Shown: positions 1 through 8,737, counted from the first letter of the stretch. The stretch is 64,000 nucleotides of DNA from Bradyrhizobium sp. LLZ17 (GCF_041200145.1 NZ_CP165734.1:1364001-1428000), one strand, 5' to 3'. The notes: generated by a model not told the origin, from the sequence alone. A program made the numbers and translations.

Positions 1-1535
1 GCGCTGTGCAGCCGCACGGCCTGCATCGATCGCCTCGATATTGCGGGAGGCGCCTGCAAAGTCGCGGTTGGCCTGCCGGAAGCCCTCAGAGGCATTCTCT
101 AGCGAGTTGTCGACATGCGTCAGCACCTGACTAAGCATCCGGGCGCGGTTGCCCTGACCGCTCTGGCGGGCGTTCTGCACCTCATCCGAAAGCTCGGAGC
201 GAACACGTTGCACATGCTCAAAATCGGAGACGAACTGCGGGTTTTCTTCGTCGCCGTTGGTCAACATGCGAGCGTAGCGCTGCAAACGTCCCGAAATGGT
301 GTCAGGTGCTGCCGGCTCAGCAGGAACGTTGGCCTCGATATGATCGACCACGTTGCGCACGTCCACCGGGCCGGCATCATTGCGAACCGCCCCATAGGCG
401 TCGTCCGCGATTGCGCCGCGCTCGGCTTCCATGGTGCCGCGCAACTCGTCCGGCGTCATGCGGCTGCCGAAACCCTCGGTAAGAGCGTTCTGCACGCGCC
501 GACCTTGGCCCGCCTGCCGGTTCTCGAGATAGTTCACAACGTTGGTTCGGCCTTCGCCGGGCGCGCGGGCAACGGTCGAGAGCATCCGCTGGCCTGAATT
601 GCCAAGAGCATCCGCAAGCGTGTAGCCGCCTTGGCCTTCAGCTGCTGCATTGGCAAGCTCGCCGCCGATGTCGGCAGTTGACCGGCCCGATTCCGCAATA
701 GCTCTGGCAACCTGTCGCCGGCCATAACCAGCGGGATCGATGCGAGCGATAATGTTGCTGATGAACGGCGAGGCAACGCCTTTAGCAAGGGCGCCGGCAA
801 CAGGCATGGCGCCGCCAACCGCTCCACCGAGCAAAGCGCCGGTGCCCGCATTGGCGCCGCGCTCGGCAAGGCTGTTGCCTTCACCGAAACCAGCGAGGCC
901 GCCGAGGGCGGAGCCGTCCAAGGCAGCGGCTGCTGTACGTCCGAGCAGACCGTTACCAAGGAAGCGAGCGGCAGTGATGCCGCCCCGCGCCAGCCCCGCA
1001 CCCCCGCCGCGCCACCGAGTAACTCGGCAGCCGTACCGGCATAGCCGGTATTCTCTCGAGCCTGCTGCAAATCAAGATCCTCGCGGGCCTTCGCGTAGTT
1101 GTAACCTTCTGCCGGATTGATAGTGCCGTGCAGATACATTTCGGCCGGCGTCTCCAGGCCAGCATACAGCTCGTCCATCAGGTTGAAGCTTGCGCCTTGC
1201 TGGCCCATGCGCGCCAAGTCGGCAGCATGTCCACCCGTCAACGTATCGGCCACCTTGCCAGCGACCTTAAGGGGTAGCGGGGCAATGTTGCTGAGCGCGG
1301 CGCCGATGGCTTGGCGGGTTACGCCACCATGTGACGTATCGCCGGCAGCATCGCGAGCGGACTGCTCATCGATCGCGGCCTGTTGATACTTGTCCGGCTT
1401 CAGCCCGATTTTCTCGGCAAACTGATCGGGCGGCATGTCCGAATAGAAACGATCGTGAAGGGCTCCCGCCAACTCCACGTCGCTCATGTCGTTGTACTGC
1501 GGATATTGCGACCGAACCTCTGCAATGGTCGGCAT
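1..1535 (-). pseudogene. Phage virion (internal/ejection-type) protein, partial and frameshifted
   Basis: The gene starts at ATG 1535, sharing one base with the stop of the gene before it (TGATG), and runs off the left edge after about 510 codons. The first ~175 residues read in one frame, then the coherent reading moves to another frame at a five-C run at 1001-1005. Restoring one base gives a continuous product rich in Ala and Gly stretches, followed by a polar helical region down to base 1. The alternative downstream frame at the shift turns to low-complexity nonsense. Its place directly after another virion-type gene suggests a large internal or DNA-ejection protein, but I do not recognise the family. 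The shift may be a sequencing error. Confidence 0.6.
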
Positions 1536-2878
1536 CAGCGGATACCCAACGGATCAGATTTCGGGGCATCGCCCACGGCGGATGCCTGGGATTTGTAGCC
1601 AGGACCGGCCGCGCGCTTCATCTGCTCGATCACAACGGCTCGAGCCTTGGCCTTCTGCGCAACGGTGTCCCCGCTGTCACCGGGTTGCGGGAAGTATTCC
1701 TTTTCCGTGCGGGTAAATTCAGACGGAGCAATGGCCGCGCCGCTTTCCTGTCGGAGAACGCCGCTAATGAAGTTGTCGCGAGCCTGCCGATACTTCTGAT
1801 AATCGTTGCTCTGCATCCAAGTCGTCGCCGCCGTCCCGCCGATCAATGGCGTGGTTTCGGTCAAGCGGTTCCAGAAGCTGGAGCCCTCGCCAGCGAGAGA
1901 CTTCAGCGTCTTTTCGGCAAGCTCCATACGCGCCGCGTAAGACGACGCTTTGGCCTGTACCTCGGTCATCTTGCCGGTTGCAGCATCCGCGTTCGTCTTG
2001 CTGATCTCGTTCACGAAGGTCTTGCGATCGACGCCGGGCGGGATCTGGATCAGCTTGCCATCAGGGCCGGTCACAGCATCGCCGCGCTCGGGACCGCTGC
2101 CCTGGAGCGGCACAACGGTGCGCTTGCCGGCATCAATCCAGCCGTATTGCTTTCCGCCGCCTTCCTGCTCCCCAATGATGCCGAAAGTAGGCTTGGTGCC
2201 GCCCGAATAGACCGGCTCAACGGTGCCGTTTTTCGGATCTTGACGCACAACCGTTCCGTCCGGCAGCGTCGTGAAATTGTAGGTTTTGCCGAGCGCGTCC
2301 GCCAAGATCGACTTGCCGTATTCGGGATTGATAGCAGCCAAGCGCGCTTTCGGCTCGGGAATGCCGGCAGCAATCAGTGCCTGATAGGTCTGGCGCACGG
2401 TCTGCTGTGCAACGGCCTGCGGGTCATTCCGCTCCCCGGTTGCGAAACCGCTGATGCCGCTCAAGAGCGAGCCGATAAGCCCGTTGTGCAGATTGCCCGC
2501 GAGGTTGTGCAACCCGGCTGAAATGTGGTCGCCAAAACCGCTGGTAGAGGGCTGCTGAAGCTGCGGAGGCAACTGTTGCATCGGCGCGGGAAGTTGGCCG
2601 GCCGCCTGCTCTTGCGCGCTCTGGCGCGGTAACGGGCTGTCTTCCTCAGGGAAGCCGGCGCCAATCCGCGGCATCTGATAATTGCCAACAGCGATCGGGT
2701 CATTCTGCGGCGCCGCCTGCGCCGGCATCGCTGCATTTGCGTTCATGGGCGCACCAGGGAAGCCCTGCGAGGGCTGATACTGCGATTGCGTCTGCAACTG
2801 TGCCATCAGGCGGTCAATCATGCCGCTGCCGCCGCCCTGATAGGTGCTCGGGTCGAAATAGCTGTCAAAAATGCCCAT
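1535..2878 (-). CDS. Phage virion-associated protein (internal virion type)
   Basis: A 447-residue protein. I chose the ATG at 2878 because the frame upstream of it overlaps the tail gene and reads as His/Arg-rich nonsense. The N-terminal ~150 residues are Gln/Pro-rich and probably flexible. The C-terminal third carries NFISGVLRQESGAAIAPSEF followed by YFPQPGD, a block I associate with internal or ejection proteins of podovirus-like phages. It sits six bases after the tail gene and overlaps the next gene by one base, so the three are probably cotranscribed. There is no signal peptide or membrane helix. The virion role is inferred from the motif and neighbours. Confidence 0.65.
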   Translation of the reverse strand: MGIFDSYFDPSTYQGGGSGMIDRLMAQLQTQSQYQPSQGFPGAPMNANAAMPAQAAPQNDPIAVGNYQMPRIGAGFPEEDSPLPRQSAQEQAAGQLPAPMQQLPPQLQQPSTSGFGDHISAGLHNLAGNLHNGLIGSLLSGISGFATGERNDPQAVAQQTVRQTYQALIAAGIPEPKARLAAINPEYGKSILADALGKTYNFTTLPDGTVVRQDPKNGTVEPVYSGGTKPTFGIIGEQEGGGKQYGWIDAGKRTVVPLQGSGPERGDAVTGPDGKLIQIPPGVDRKTFVNEISKTNADAATGKMTEVQAKASSYAARMELAEKTLKSLAGEGSSFWNRLTETTPLIGGTAATTWMQSNDYQKYRQARDNFISGVLRQESGAAIAPSEFTRTEKEYFPQPGDSGDTVAQKAKARAVVIEQMKRAAGPGYKSQASAVGDAPKSDPLGIR

Positions 2879-2883
2879 CAGAC

Positions 2884-4293
2884 TCAGTGCCTCCAGACCC
2901 CAGGGCCGAAATAAACGCGCGAAATGGTGCCCGTCAGCGCCTCTTGGTTTGTAAGGACTCCGGCGGTGGTGATGATGCCGTGAATGAACTGCCACGTTCC
3001 GGTGAAGCCGAGGAGTTGAACCCCCCAAGCCTGGGTCAGCGGCACATGATAGCCGTGAACAGTGGCTAACGTCGTGCCTGCCGCCACCGCGCCCGGCGTG
3101 TTCATCGTGATGTAACCGCTGCCGACGACGACATCACCGGATACGGCGGTTGACATATCTTCCGAGTTGCCCGGCAACGCGAAGCCTGTTGCTGGCGTCA
3201 CAGCCAGGGGACGACACGACACCTGCACAAAGTCGGGTCGGAATATGCAGTCCGCGACAAAGCTCCAGAGCGCCACGCTGAAATCGTCCGCCGGGTGAAC
3301 CTTGTCCGTCGCATTCAACCAGCCTGTGAGCAGGTTATAGCGGGCCTCTCGAAACTGCGCGTAAGCGTCAATGAACATCACGCCATAGTCACGGCAAGCC
3401 TGCCGTGCTTGCTGCACGAACGTTTCGCGCCAACTCTCGTTTCGCGCTCCTGTGTCATCATAGGCCGTGTTCGGCATGACATAGACGACTGATGTTTGAT
3501 TGCCCGTCCACGTGCCCCGCAGCAACGCGAAGCCAGAGCGGAGATTGGAAATCGACGTTGGAATGCTGACCGGAGAGCCGCCGGTATATGGGTCGTTCAT
3601 CCCGTAGTTCAGAATATAGAGCTTCGGAATGTTGCCGGCCGTATACGTGGAAAGATCAGACGGCAGATGTGTATTGAGCCAATCCGCGATGGTGGTCCCG
3701 GTAACTCCCAAGTTGGTCGGGGAGATGTTCAGCCCCTTGCGCTTCGCAACGGCCTTGAACACAACGTCAGGAGCCGTCGTCGTCGGACTCGATAGCCCGG
3801 TGCCGATCATCGTACTATCGCCGCGCATCAGGACGTTAGCCGCCGAACCGCCGCCAGTGCGCCACGAATTGAGATATGCGCCGAGATACTCCCTGCCGAA
3901 ATAAAACTTAGCGCTGTCGGTATAGCTGGGTGGTCGCGGGCTTGTGCCGCCGGGCGTACCAGACAGGTTTAAGTTGGTCGGGCCGATCAAGTCCTCCGCA
4001 AGAGCGACAATCGCGACTTGGGGGGCTGCGCTGAAGTTTATCTTCGTCGTCGTACCAGACGAATTTGAAAAGACCGTCGTGCGAGAAAGAACGTTGGTCG
4101 AGGTGTTGTATGTGCCCGCTCCAGATTCCCACTGAGACAAATCGGCACTCTCAGCGCGATAGCTGTAGGTCGCCCCGTTGACTGCGCCCGCAGTGGCTGG
4201 CGATTGGTAGCCGGTAACGGCAGACGAGTAGGTCCAATCCGTGATGCCACCAGCGGCCGGGGTGAAGCGGCAAAGGTCCAGAAAGCTTGCCAC
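2884..4293 (-). CDS. Phage tail protein with SGNH/GDSL hydrolase domain
   Basis: 469 residues from a GTG start that overlaps the previous stop by one base. Residues ~10-100 resemble the widespread tail-fibre N-terminal module that ends in NFSAAPQVAIVALAEDL and anchors the protein to the particle. Residues ~150-345 form an SGNH hydrolase: block I has the nucleophile S160 in GDS, block II has G198, block III has GMND with N233, and block V has D330-K-V-H333. A beta-rich C-terminal region of ~130 residues follows. SGNH domains in tail proteins commonly remove acyl groups from surface polysaccharide, so an exopolysaccharide or O-antigen esterase is likely. The substrate is not visible from sequence. 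Confidence 0.8.
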   Translation of the reverse strand: MASFLDLCRFTPAAGGITDWTYSSAVTGYQSPATAGAVNGATYSYRAESADLSQWESGAGTYNTSTNVLSRTTVFSNSSGTTTKINFSAAPQVAIVALAEDLIGPTNLNLSGTPGGTSPRPPSYTDSAKFYFGREYLGAYLNSWRTGGGSAANVLMRGDSTMIGTGLSSPTTTAPDVVFKAVAKRKGLNISPTNLGVTGTTIADWLNTHLPSDLSTYTAGNIPKLYILNYGMNDPYTGGSPVSIPTSISNLRSGFALLRGTWTGNQTSVVYVMPNTAYDDTGARNESWRETFVQQARQACRDYGVMFIDAYAQFREARYNLLTGWLNATDKVHPADDFSVALWSFVADCIFRPDFVQVSCRPLAVTPATGFALPGNSEDMSTAVSGDVVVGSGYITMNTPGAVAAGTTLATVHGYHVPLTQAWGVQLLGFTGTWQFIHGIITTAGVLTNQEALTGTISRVYFGPGVWRH

Positions 4294-4562
4294 TAAGCAT
4301 CCACCCGCTCATAGCGCCGCGACAGAATGATGCTCATTCCGTTCGAAAGCATCCAATCGATTGCGCCGTGCTGATGCAGCTCGAGCAGCTTCTCCAGATC
4401 CATCCTGTAGGTTTGCTGCACCGGTCGGCCAACAGGAAAGCCCTCAGAAGCCACAGCAGCGTCCGCGAGCGAGCGGAGCAAGGTTGAGAGCCCCACACCA
4501 CGGCGCTCGGCTACGGCCCTCAGGAGGTCCGGACGATCGTATCTAAAGCCAACGTCAGGCAC
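4293..4562 (-). CDS. Small phage protein, unknown
   Basis: 89 residues from a GTG start, lying between the tail gene (one-base overlap) and the 54-residue gene upstream (eight-base overlap). A much longer reading to 4781 is open but turns Cys/Ser/Arg-rich upstream of this GTG, in a stretch already used by the 54-residue gene, so I reject it. The product looks helical and soluble, with FRYDRPDLLRAVAERRG near the N-terminus. The tight overlaps support a real phage structural-region gene; no family is recognised. Confidence 0.55.
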   Translation of the reverse strand: MPDVGFRYDRPDLLRAVAERRGVGLSTLLRSLADAAVASEGFPVGRPVQQTYRMDLEKLLELHQHGAIDWMLSNGMSIILSRRYERVDA

Positions 4563-4719
4563 GGGCGGATTCCTTCGTGATGCGCCAACCGCGCTGCTCT
4601 GCCAGCTCGAGGGCTGCGCGTAACTGCATGTTCGTAACCTGGGGCAGCGCTTCGCTCGCGTGGAGCATCCGCGCCAGCTCGCCAAGGTCTGCACGATCGG
4701 GGGCGGGACGCTGGCACAT
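4555..4719 (-). CDS. Very small phage protein, unknown
   Basis: A 54-residue reading frame starting MCQRPAPDRADLGELARM and ending ESARA. It looks like an ordinary amphipathic helical protein, and its TGA overlaps the GTG of the next gene by eight bases, typical of packed phage genes. No strong ribosome site is seen before the ATG, so it may be translationally coupled to the gene before it. Function unknown. Confidence 0.45.
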   Translation of the reverse strand: MCQRPAPDRADLGELARMLHASEALPQVTNMQLRAALELAEQRGWRITKESARA

Positions 4720-4749
4720 GTCAGGTTGCCGCCGGCTTCGTCAGCTCGG

Positions 4750-4908
4750 TCACGGCTGATTCCTGCGCTTGCTGCGCTCACGCTCGATCATGTCGTCAAT
4801 GCTGCGGTTGAGATCGGGCTGCGGCGCCTGCCGTTCGCTGTTGATGTAGTCGCCAATGGGACGGCTGCGGTCCTGGGGCGGCACTTTGCCTGGATCGTTG
4901 TTGCTCAC
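4750..4908 (-). CDS. Very small phage protein, unknown
   Basis: A 52-residue frame from a GTG preceded by a good AAAGGAA ribosome site about eight bases upstream. It starts MSNNDPGKVPPQDRSRP and ends in a charged ERERSKRRNQP tail. Highly polar, with no membrane segment. It would be the first gene of the leftward late cluster on this side. The ~260 bases before it hold only an imperfect 21-base palindrome at 4956-4976 that could be an operator. Function unknown. Confidence 0.5.
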   Translation of the reverse strand: MSNNDPGKVPPQDRSRPIGDYINSERQAPQPDLNRSIDDMIERERSKRRNQP

Positions 4909-5171
4909 TGCGGCGTTCCTTTGTTGCGGATCACTTGTTCCGATAATGTAGCAACCCCGTAATCAATAATCACGGGAATGCATCTGAAATTGCCTGTAAT
5001 TCCAGTGGTTACGCACATGACGACAGACAACTGTACACTACGTGTCCACAAGCGAGCTAAAAGCCTGAGTCAATCTGTCGCAGGCCTTCATCACAAGTTG
5101 CGACGAAATTCGGTCAGCCTCGCGCGCGCGAACTGGTCGCGTTCGTCCCGCTAGCCGGAGCCAAATTCCCA

Positions 5172-5369
5172 GTGCATACTCCAAGCATGACAAAGAAGCG
5201 GGGCTCGGTTTGGGACGGCATTCGGGACGCCTACAACGTTCATGAAGCCTTTCAGCTCCTAGAGAGCCTGCGTGATCGCAGCGGGAGCGTCCTGCATGAG
5301 CTGCGGGAATTGGCAATGCTGGCTGGCGCTCTTGCATTGGTCATCACCGTCTTCTGGCTGATGAGCTAA
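5172..5369 (+). CDS. Putative small membrane protein, opposite strand inside the prophage
   Basis: 65 residues from GTG 5172, which has GGAG 11 bases upstream; an internal ATG at 5187 is possible. The middle is charged (GSVWDGIRDAYNVHEAF, LLESLRDR) and the C-terminus is a clear hydrophobic segment, LAMLAGALALVITVFWLMS, ending at the stop. It is the only plausible rightward gene in the element. The layout of a soluble head with a C-terminal anchor would suit a small host-interaction or lysis-related protein, but that is a guess. Confidence 0.4.
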   Translation: MHTPSMTKKRGSVWDGIRDAYNVHEAFQLLESLRDRSGSVLHELRELAMLAGALALVITVFWLMS

Positions 5370-5397
5370 GCTGCTTCACCTGTCCCGTAGTGCTCTC

Positions 5398-6238
5398 TCA
5401 GCGCAGCCTCGATGATGCTGGTTGCCTCATCCAACACAGTCTCGGGGGCCGCTGATCATCCTGGGGAAGGCTTCGCTTGAACGTGTCTACCAGTCGTTCG
5501 AGCACGTCAGCGTCTAGTCGGCTTGGAAGTGGTCCCGGATCATATGCCAAGAGCTTGGGGGGCTGCTCTGGCGCCGCTCGCATTCCTAGGCGCTGCTCCA
5601 GCTCTATGATGCGCTTGCGGAGTGCTCGCGAATCGTTGGCGCTGATAACGTGGCCGTCGTCGTCGTGGATGGGATCGATTATGTCCCGTTCGATGGTCCG
5701 CGTCCGGCCGTCTATCGTCCTCATCAGTTCGTCGACGCTGCCGCCGGCAGGGACGCCAACCAACTCGATCTTTATTGAATGGCGCCGATCGCTCGTTTTC
5801 CCAACTGATCTTGATGTTTCGATCTTCCACCGCTTCGGGCAACTTGTCGCCGTACCGCTTCGGGTGAAGCTTCGCCATCAGGAACTTGAGCGTATCGACC
5901 TTGAGGCGAGACCGGGCAATCCATTCATGATTGCAGAGGTCATCTTTGCCCTCTCGCTTGATGGTGTCCTTGGAATCGTCCCAGGCAATCGCCAGGATCT
6001 CTTCCGAGTACCAATCCATGAGGGCTTCGCGGGCCTTCTGGTACTTGCTCTGCCGGCCGGTGTCGTTCTCAACCCACCGGAGGAAAGTCGATCGGCTCGG
6101 CATGTCGCGGTCGCTGCAAATCTTGCGCAGCCCCTCGCCGTTCGCCATGCGCTCGCAAATCTCTGCGAAGATCTCCTCTGTAAATTCGACGTAGGGGCCG
6201 GTCGTTTTCGGCGACGCGGATTCCGGTGCAACTTGCAT
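5398..6238 (-). pseudogene. Phage terminase small-subunit-like protein, frameshifted
   Basis: Residues ~15-150 carry the features of small terminase subunits: a helix-turn-helix near GLRKICSDRDMPSRSTFLRW, then YQKAREALMDWYSEEILAIA and KFLMAKLHPKRYGDKL. Small subunits bind the packaging site and recruit the large subunit. After codon ~146 the frame turns into Arg-rich nonsense, while the next frame carries a sensible tail (IKIELVGVPAGGSVDELM) to 5398. Removing one base from the four-T run at 5796-5799 joins the two into about 279 residues. So one extra base breaks the gene, possibly a sequencing error. No large subunit follows in the window. Confidence 0.7.
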
Positions 6239-6286
6239 ATTTTGCCTATAAATTAAGTGTTTTTGATGACTTCGCGCAGATCCGAT

Positions 6287-6598
6287 TTACTCTGAGCCTT
6301 CGATGTCGTGCGAGATTGTCTTGCGGTATTCATCGATTGCCAAAAACGCTCTGTGCGCTGCTTGCGGGTCGATGCCGTCGCGAACAATCAGCGTATGAAA
6401 ATCAACGAATATCTTTGCAAGGTTATCGGCTGAATGGTTCCGCCTGGAAACCTCAACTGCCCCGCAAGTTCGAGCAAAGGCTGGCTTCGTCCAATCCCTG
6501 CAGCTTTGGAGCGATCGAACCGAAACGTGGCCGCGAAGCTCTGCCGGTACGTGCTCGCTGTTCGGGGTCCAGACGATCACTGTGTTGTAAGCTTTCAC
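6287..6598 (-). CDS. Hypothetical phage/island protein
   Basis: 103 residues; its ATG overlaps the stop of the upstream DNA-binding gene by four bases, indicating coupled translation. The C-terminal half looks like a helical soluble domain (DNLAKIFVDFHTLIVRDG, AHRAFLAIDEYRKTI). No motif or membrane segment identifies a function. The pairing with the HTH gene upstream suggests a role in replication or control of the element. Confidence 0.55.
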   Translation of the reverse strand: MKAYNTVIVWTPNSEHVPAELRGHVSVRSLQSCRDWTKPAFARTCGAVEVSRRNHSADNLAKIFVDFHTLIVRDGIDPQAAHRAFLAIDEYRKTISHDIEGSE

Positions 6599-7167
6599 CT
6601 GGTTGCCTCGCTGGTACCTACCCGAGATATAGAGGTAGTGATGGTTTCCGACACTTGGACAGTAGTGCCGGTTTCCATCACTGGAGAATTGGCCCTACGG
6701 TGCCGGTTTCCATCACTGGCACAGTGCCGGTTTCCATCACTGGACTTTTGTTTTCTGGCGGCGCGAGCGACCATTTCCGCGGTCTCGATGTCAGGTATTC
6801 GCCGCCAATCATGCGTTGGGTCTGGGGTGCTTCGGCAGTTAACCCACGGGATCAGAAACAGGTTCGGAATCCGAAACTCTCCTGCGCTGGGTCGCCCGTG
6901 CTGCGTCACAATCAAAAACCCCAAGGCTTGCAGCTCTCGGATTGCCGGCGCGATCGCGTGGCGATGAATGCCGTATTCCACAAAATGCTCATAAGTTACG
7001 GGCAGTTTGCCGTTGTCGTTGCCGCCATGCTGGGCAAGCTCGATGCAGACACGATCTAGCACCCGATGCGCGGACAGGCTCAGCACCCGGTAAGCTGGGC
7101 TTTCCATCATCTCGATAAGACGGGCATTGAACTGCCCGTCTATCTTGTTCAGCTTCCTGCGAGCCAC
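6595..7167 (-). CDS. Helix-turn-helix DNA-binding protein of mobile-element type
   Basis: 190 residues. The first ~115 form a winged-helix-like domain (SPAYRVLSLSAHRVLDRVCI, YGIHRHAIAPAIRELQALGF), resembling a family of replication or partition-associated proteins often seen on rhizobial islands. The C-terminal ~60 residues are low-complexity and are encoded by three 20-base DNA repeats (6665-6743) read in two frames. It lies in a tight run with the next gene (four-base overlap) and starts 7 bases after the gene before it. A role in copy control or activation of the element is inferred from context only. Confidence 0.6.
   Translation of the reverse strand: MARRKLNKIDGQFNARLIEMMESPAYRVLSLSAHRVLDRVCIELAQHGGNDNGKLPVTYEHFVEYGIHRHAIAPAIRELQALGFLIVTQHGRPSAGEFRIPNLFLIPWVNCRSTPDPTHDWRRIPDIETAEMVARAARKQKSSDGNRHCASDGNRHRRANSPVMETGTTVQVSETITTSISRVGTSEATR
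6665..6743. repeat. Three direct copies of a 20-bp repeat inside a gene
   Basis: The sequence GTGCCGGTTTCCATCACTGG occurs perfectly at 6665-6684, 6700-6719 and 6724-6743, with a degenerate fourth relative just to the left near 6641. Start-to-start spacings are 35 and 24 bases. Because 35 is not a multiple of three, the copies are translated in different frames of the HTH gene. Iteron-like binding sites or slippage-prone repeats are both possible. Confidence 0.85.
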
Positions 7168-7174
7168 GCGGCGC

Positions 7175-7564
7175 TTACTCCCGCGCTCGCTTGGCCAGAC
7201 CTTCCATGAACGTCACCTCGTTCTCTGGCGAGATAAAGACGAACGTGTCGGTTTCCGCGTCCCAGGTGGCGCGCTGCCGGATAATCAGCTCGCCATGCCT
7301 GTTGCGGTAAGCCGCGGTCGCCCGCTGCTCCCGCAAGATGATGCTGTCCTCGGTCGGGCTATCCCAATCAAATTCTTCTTCGCTGCCCGTGCCGAGCACG
7401 GCCCGAGCGGCCTCCACCTTCTCGCCGGCATGGATCTTCTCCACATCGGCCTTGAAGGCCGGGCTGTCAGGATCGATATGGCGAGGGAGCATCTGGATCA
7501 GCAATTCCTCTCGGGTCTTGCCGGCGGTCAGCTCGAGTTGCTTGGGGGTCACTGCTTTATTCAC
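7175..7564 (-). CDS. Hypothetical phage/island protein
   Basis: 129 residues starting MNKAVTPKQLELTAGKTREE. Acidic and mainly soluble; the middle reads like a mixed alpha/beta fold (YRNRHGELIIRQRATWDA, DTFVFISPENEVTFMEGL). Its ATG overlaps the stop of the gene upstream by four bases and it ends 7 bases before the HTH gene, so it belongs to the same operon. No family recognised. Confidence 0.6.
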   Translation of the reverse strand: MNKAVTPKQLELTAGKTREELLIQMLPRHIDPDSPAFKADVEKIHAGEKVEAARAVLGTGSEEEFDWDSPTEDSIILREQRATAAYRNRHGELIIRQRATWDAETDTFVFISPENEVTFMEGLAKRARE

Positions 7565-7890
7565 TGAGCAGCCCTCCAGAGCGCGACGGTGTAGCCGCCC
7601 TCGTTGATGGTGCGCTCGTCGGTCTCCTGCACCTCGCCGGCCGCCACAAGCTCGCTCATGCGGGCGCGGACGGAGTAGACCAGAATGCCGGTTGCAGCAG
7701 CGATCTGCTCGGAACTGCGCCCGTGAGGCAAAGCCTCCTTAAGGGCCGCGAGGATCTTCCCGCGCTGACTTTTCGCCAGGGGGGCGATGCGCTCGGCAGC
7801 GGCGCGGCTGGTGTCGGGCGCGCTGTCCCGATAGCCGGGTGCGCTAGGATAATGCTCGCTTGCGCGAGTGGTCGTTGTGATATAGTCCAT
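7561..7890 (-). CDS. Small winged-helix DNA-binding protein
   Basis: 109 residues from ATG 7890. The frame is open further upstream, but that extension is Arg-rich and runs into the preceding gene, so I use the internal start. Residues ~45-90 look like a winged helix (KILAALKEALPHGRSSEQIA, ATGILVYSVRARMSELVAAG) with a short wing. The N-terminus is polar and probably disordered. A transcription regulator of the element is the likely role. Its stop overlaps the next start by four bases. Confidence 0.6.
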   Translation of the reverse strand: MDYITTTTRASEHYPSAPGYRDSAPDTSRAAAERIAPLAKSQRGKILAALKEALPHGRSSEQIAAATGILVYSVRARMSELVAAGEVQETDERTINEGGYTVALWRAAQ

Positions 7891-7958
7891 GTGTGTTTCC
7901 GTCTTGCTGGTTGAAGTTTCAGAAAGCCCCGAGCGCTCGCAACGCCGGGGCTTTCGCC

Positions 7959-8153
7959 TTACGCACACGCCTGCACGGTCTGCGACGTAGAACGGCGCTT
8001 CCCGGCTTCCTTGAAAATTTGGATTGCTTCGTCTGTGTAGCGGACGGCGCTCCCGAGCTTCACAAACTCGGGGCCGCAGCCCTTTACCCGCCAGCCGTTG
8101 AGCGTGTGGACAGATAGTCCAAGCTCGGCGGCGGTCTCTTCAACGGTCTTCAT
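7959..8153 (-). CDS. AlpA/MerR-type excisionase or regulator
   Basis: 64 residues containing a MerR-like helix-turn-helix: TVEETAAELGLSVHTLNGWR followed by the wing GSAVRYTDEAIQIF. This layout is typical of AlpA-family and phage excisionases, which bend attachment-site DNA and bias the integrase towards excision, or activate integrase expression. Its place in the integrase gene cluster supports that role. A ~110-base gap to the next gene upstream leaves room for its own promoter. Confidence 0.75.
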   Translation of the reverse strand: MKTVEETAAELGLSVHTLNGWRVKGCGPEFVKLGSAVRYTDEAIQIFKEAGKRRSTSQTVQACA

Positions 8154-8263
8154 CGTGCTAACCTCTCTGTGTTTAGAGTGGTTGCACCTTGCGCTGCGTT
8201 GCGATGATTTGTCTAGCTAAGTCATTGATTTCATGGAGACATTAAGCCACGTGAAAAAATCGA

Positions 8264-8737
8264 TTACTTATTGTCCACGACGTGCAAATTGGGAGTTTGT
8301 AGAGCGACAATGCGGCGCGTCTCCGCGTCCTGCTCGTCCATCTTGCGCTTTATGCGTCGAGCGTGTGTGCCGTATTGCTTGCGGACTTTGAAGCGCGCGT
8401 AGATCGCCGCCGGCTTTGGCTTGCCGCCACGTATCTCGGCAATTATCTCTGCATCTTTCGCGGCGTATTTCTCATCCTTGCTGCCAATCGGCCGGTGATT
8501 GCTGTCGGGATCAATCCGGTTGCGCAGGAGTAGTGACGGCGCCTCGCCAACCACAGCCAACAATTCGTTTATATCGTCCGGCTCGCCGGCCAGGTATCTC
8601 CACCCGCGCGACTCCGTTCGTGCTGCCTGGGCGATTGCTGCGTTGCGCCGGGTCGGCGGGAGCTTGGACTTGTCGTCCATTATCCGCCCTAGGAAGATCA
8701 GGAGCGCGCGAAGGGTCTTGCGCTTGTTCTCCCTCAT
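8264..8737 (-). CDS. Hypothetical protein coupled to the integrase
   Basis: 157 residues; the ATG overlaps the integrase stop by four bases, so it is probably translated with the integrase. Strongly basic at both ends (MRENKRKTLRALLIFLGRI; HARRIKRKMDEQDAETRR), with no membrane segment. The basic character hints at DNA or RNA contact, but no motif gives a function. Confidence 0.55.
   Translation of the reverse strand: MRENKRKTLRALLIFLGRIMDDKSKLPPTRRNAAIAQAARTESRGWRYLAGEPDDINELLAVVGEAPSLLLRNRIDPDSNHRPIGSKDEKYAAKDAEIIAEIRGGKPKPAAIYARFKVRKQYGTHARRIKRKMDEQDAETRRIVALQTPNLHVVDNK

Noticed and set aside
5038..5337. 99-codon leftward frame opposite the small membrane protein
   Set aside because: Arg/Pro/Ser-rich with no ribosome site; less protein-like than the frame on the other strand.
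6665..6743. Direct repeats as a CRISPR array
   Set aside because: Only three 20-bp copies with unequal 15- and 4-base spacers, inside a coding sequence and without cas genes.
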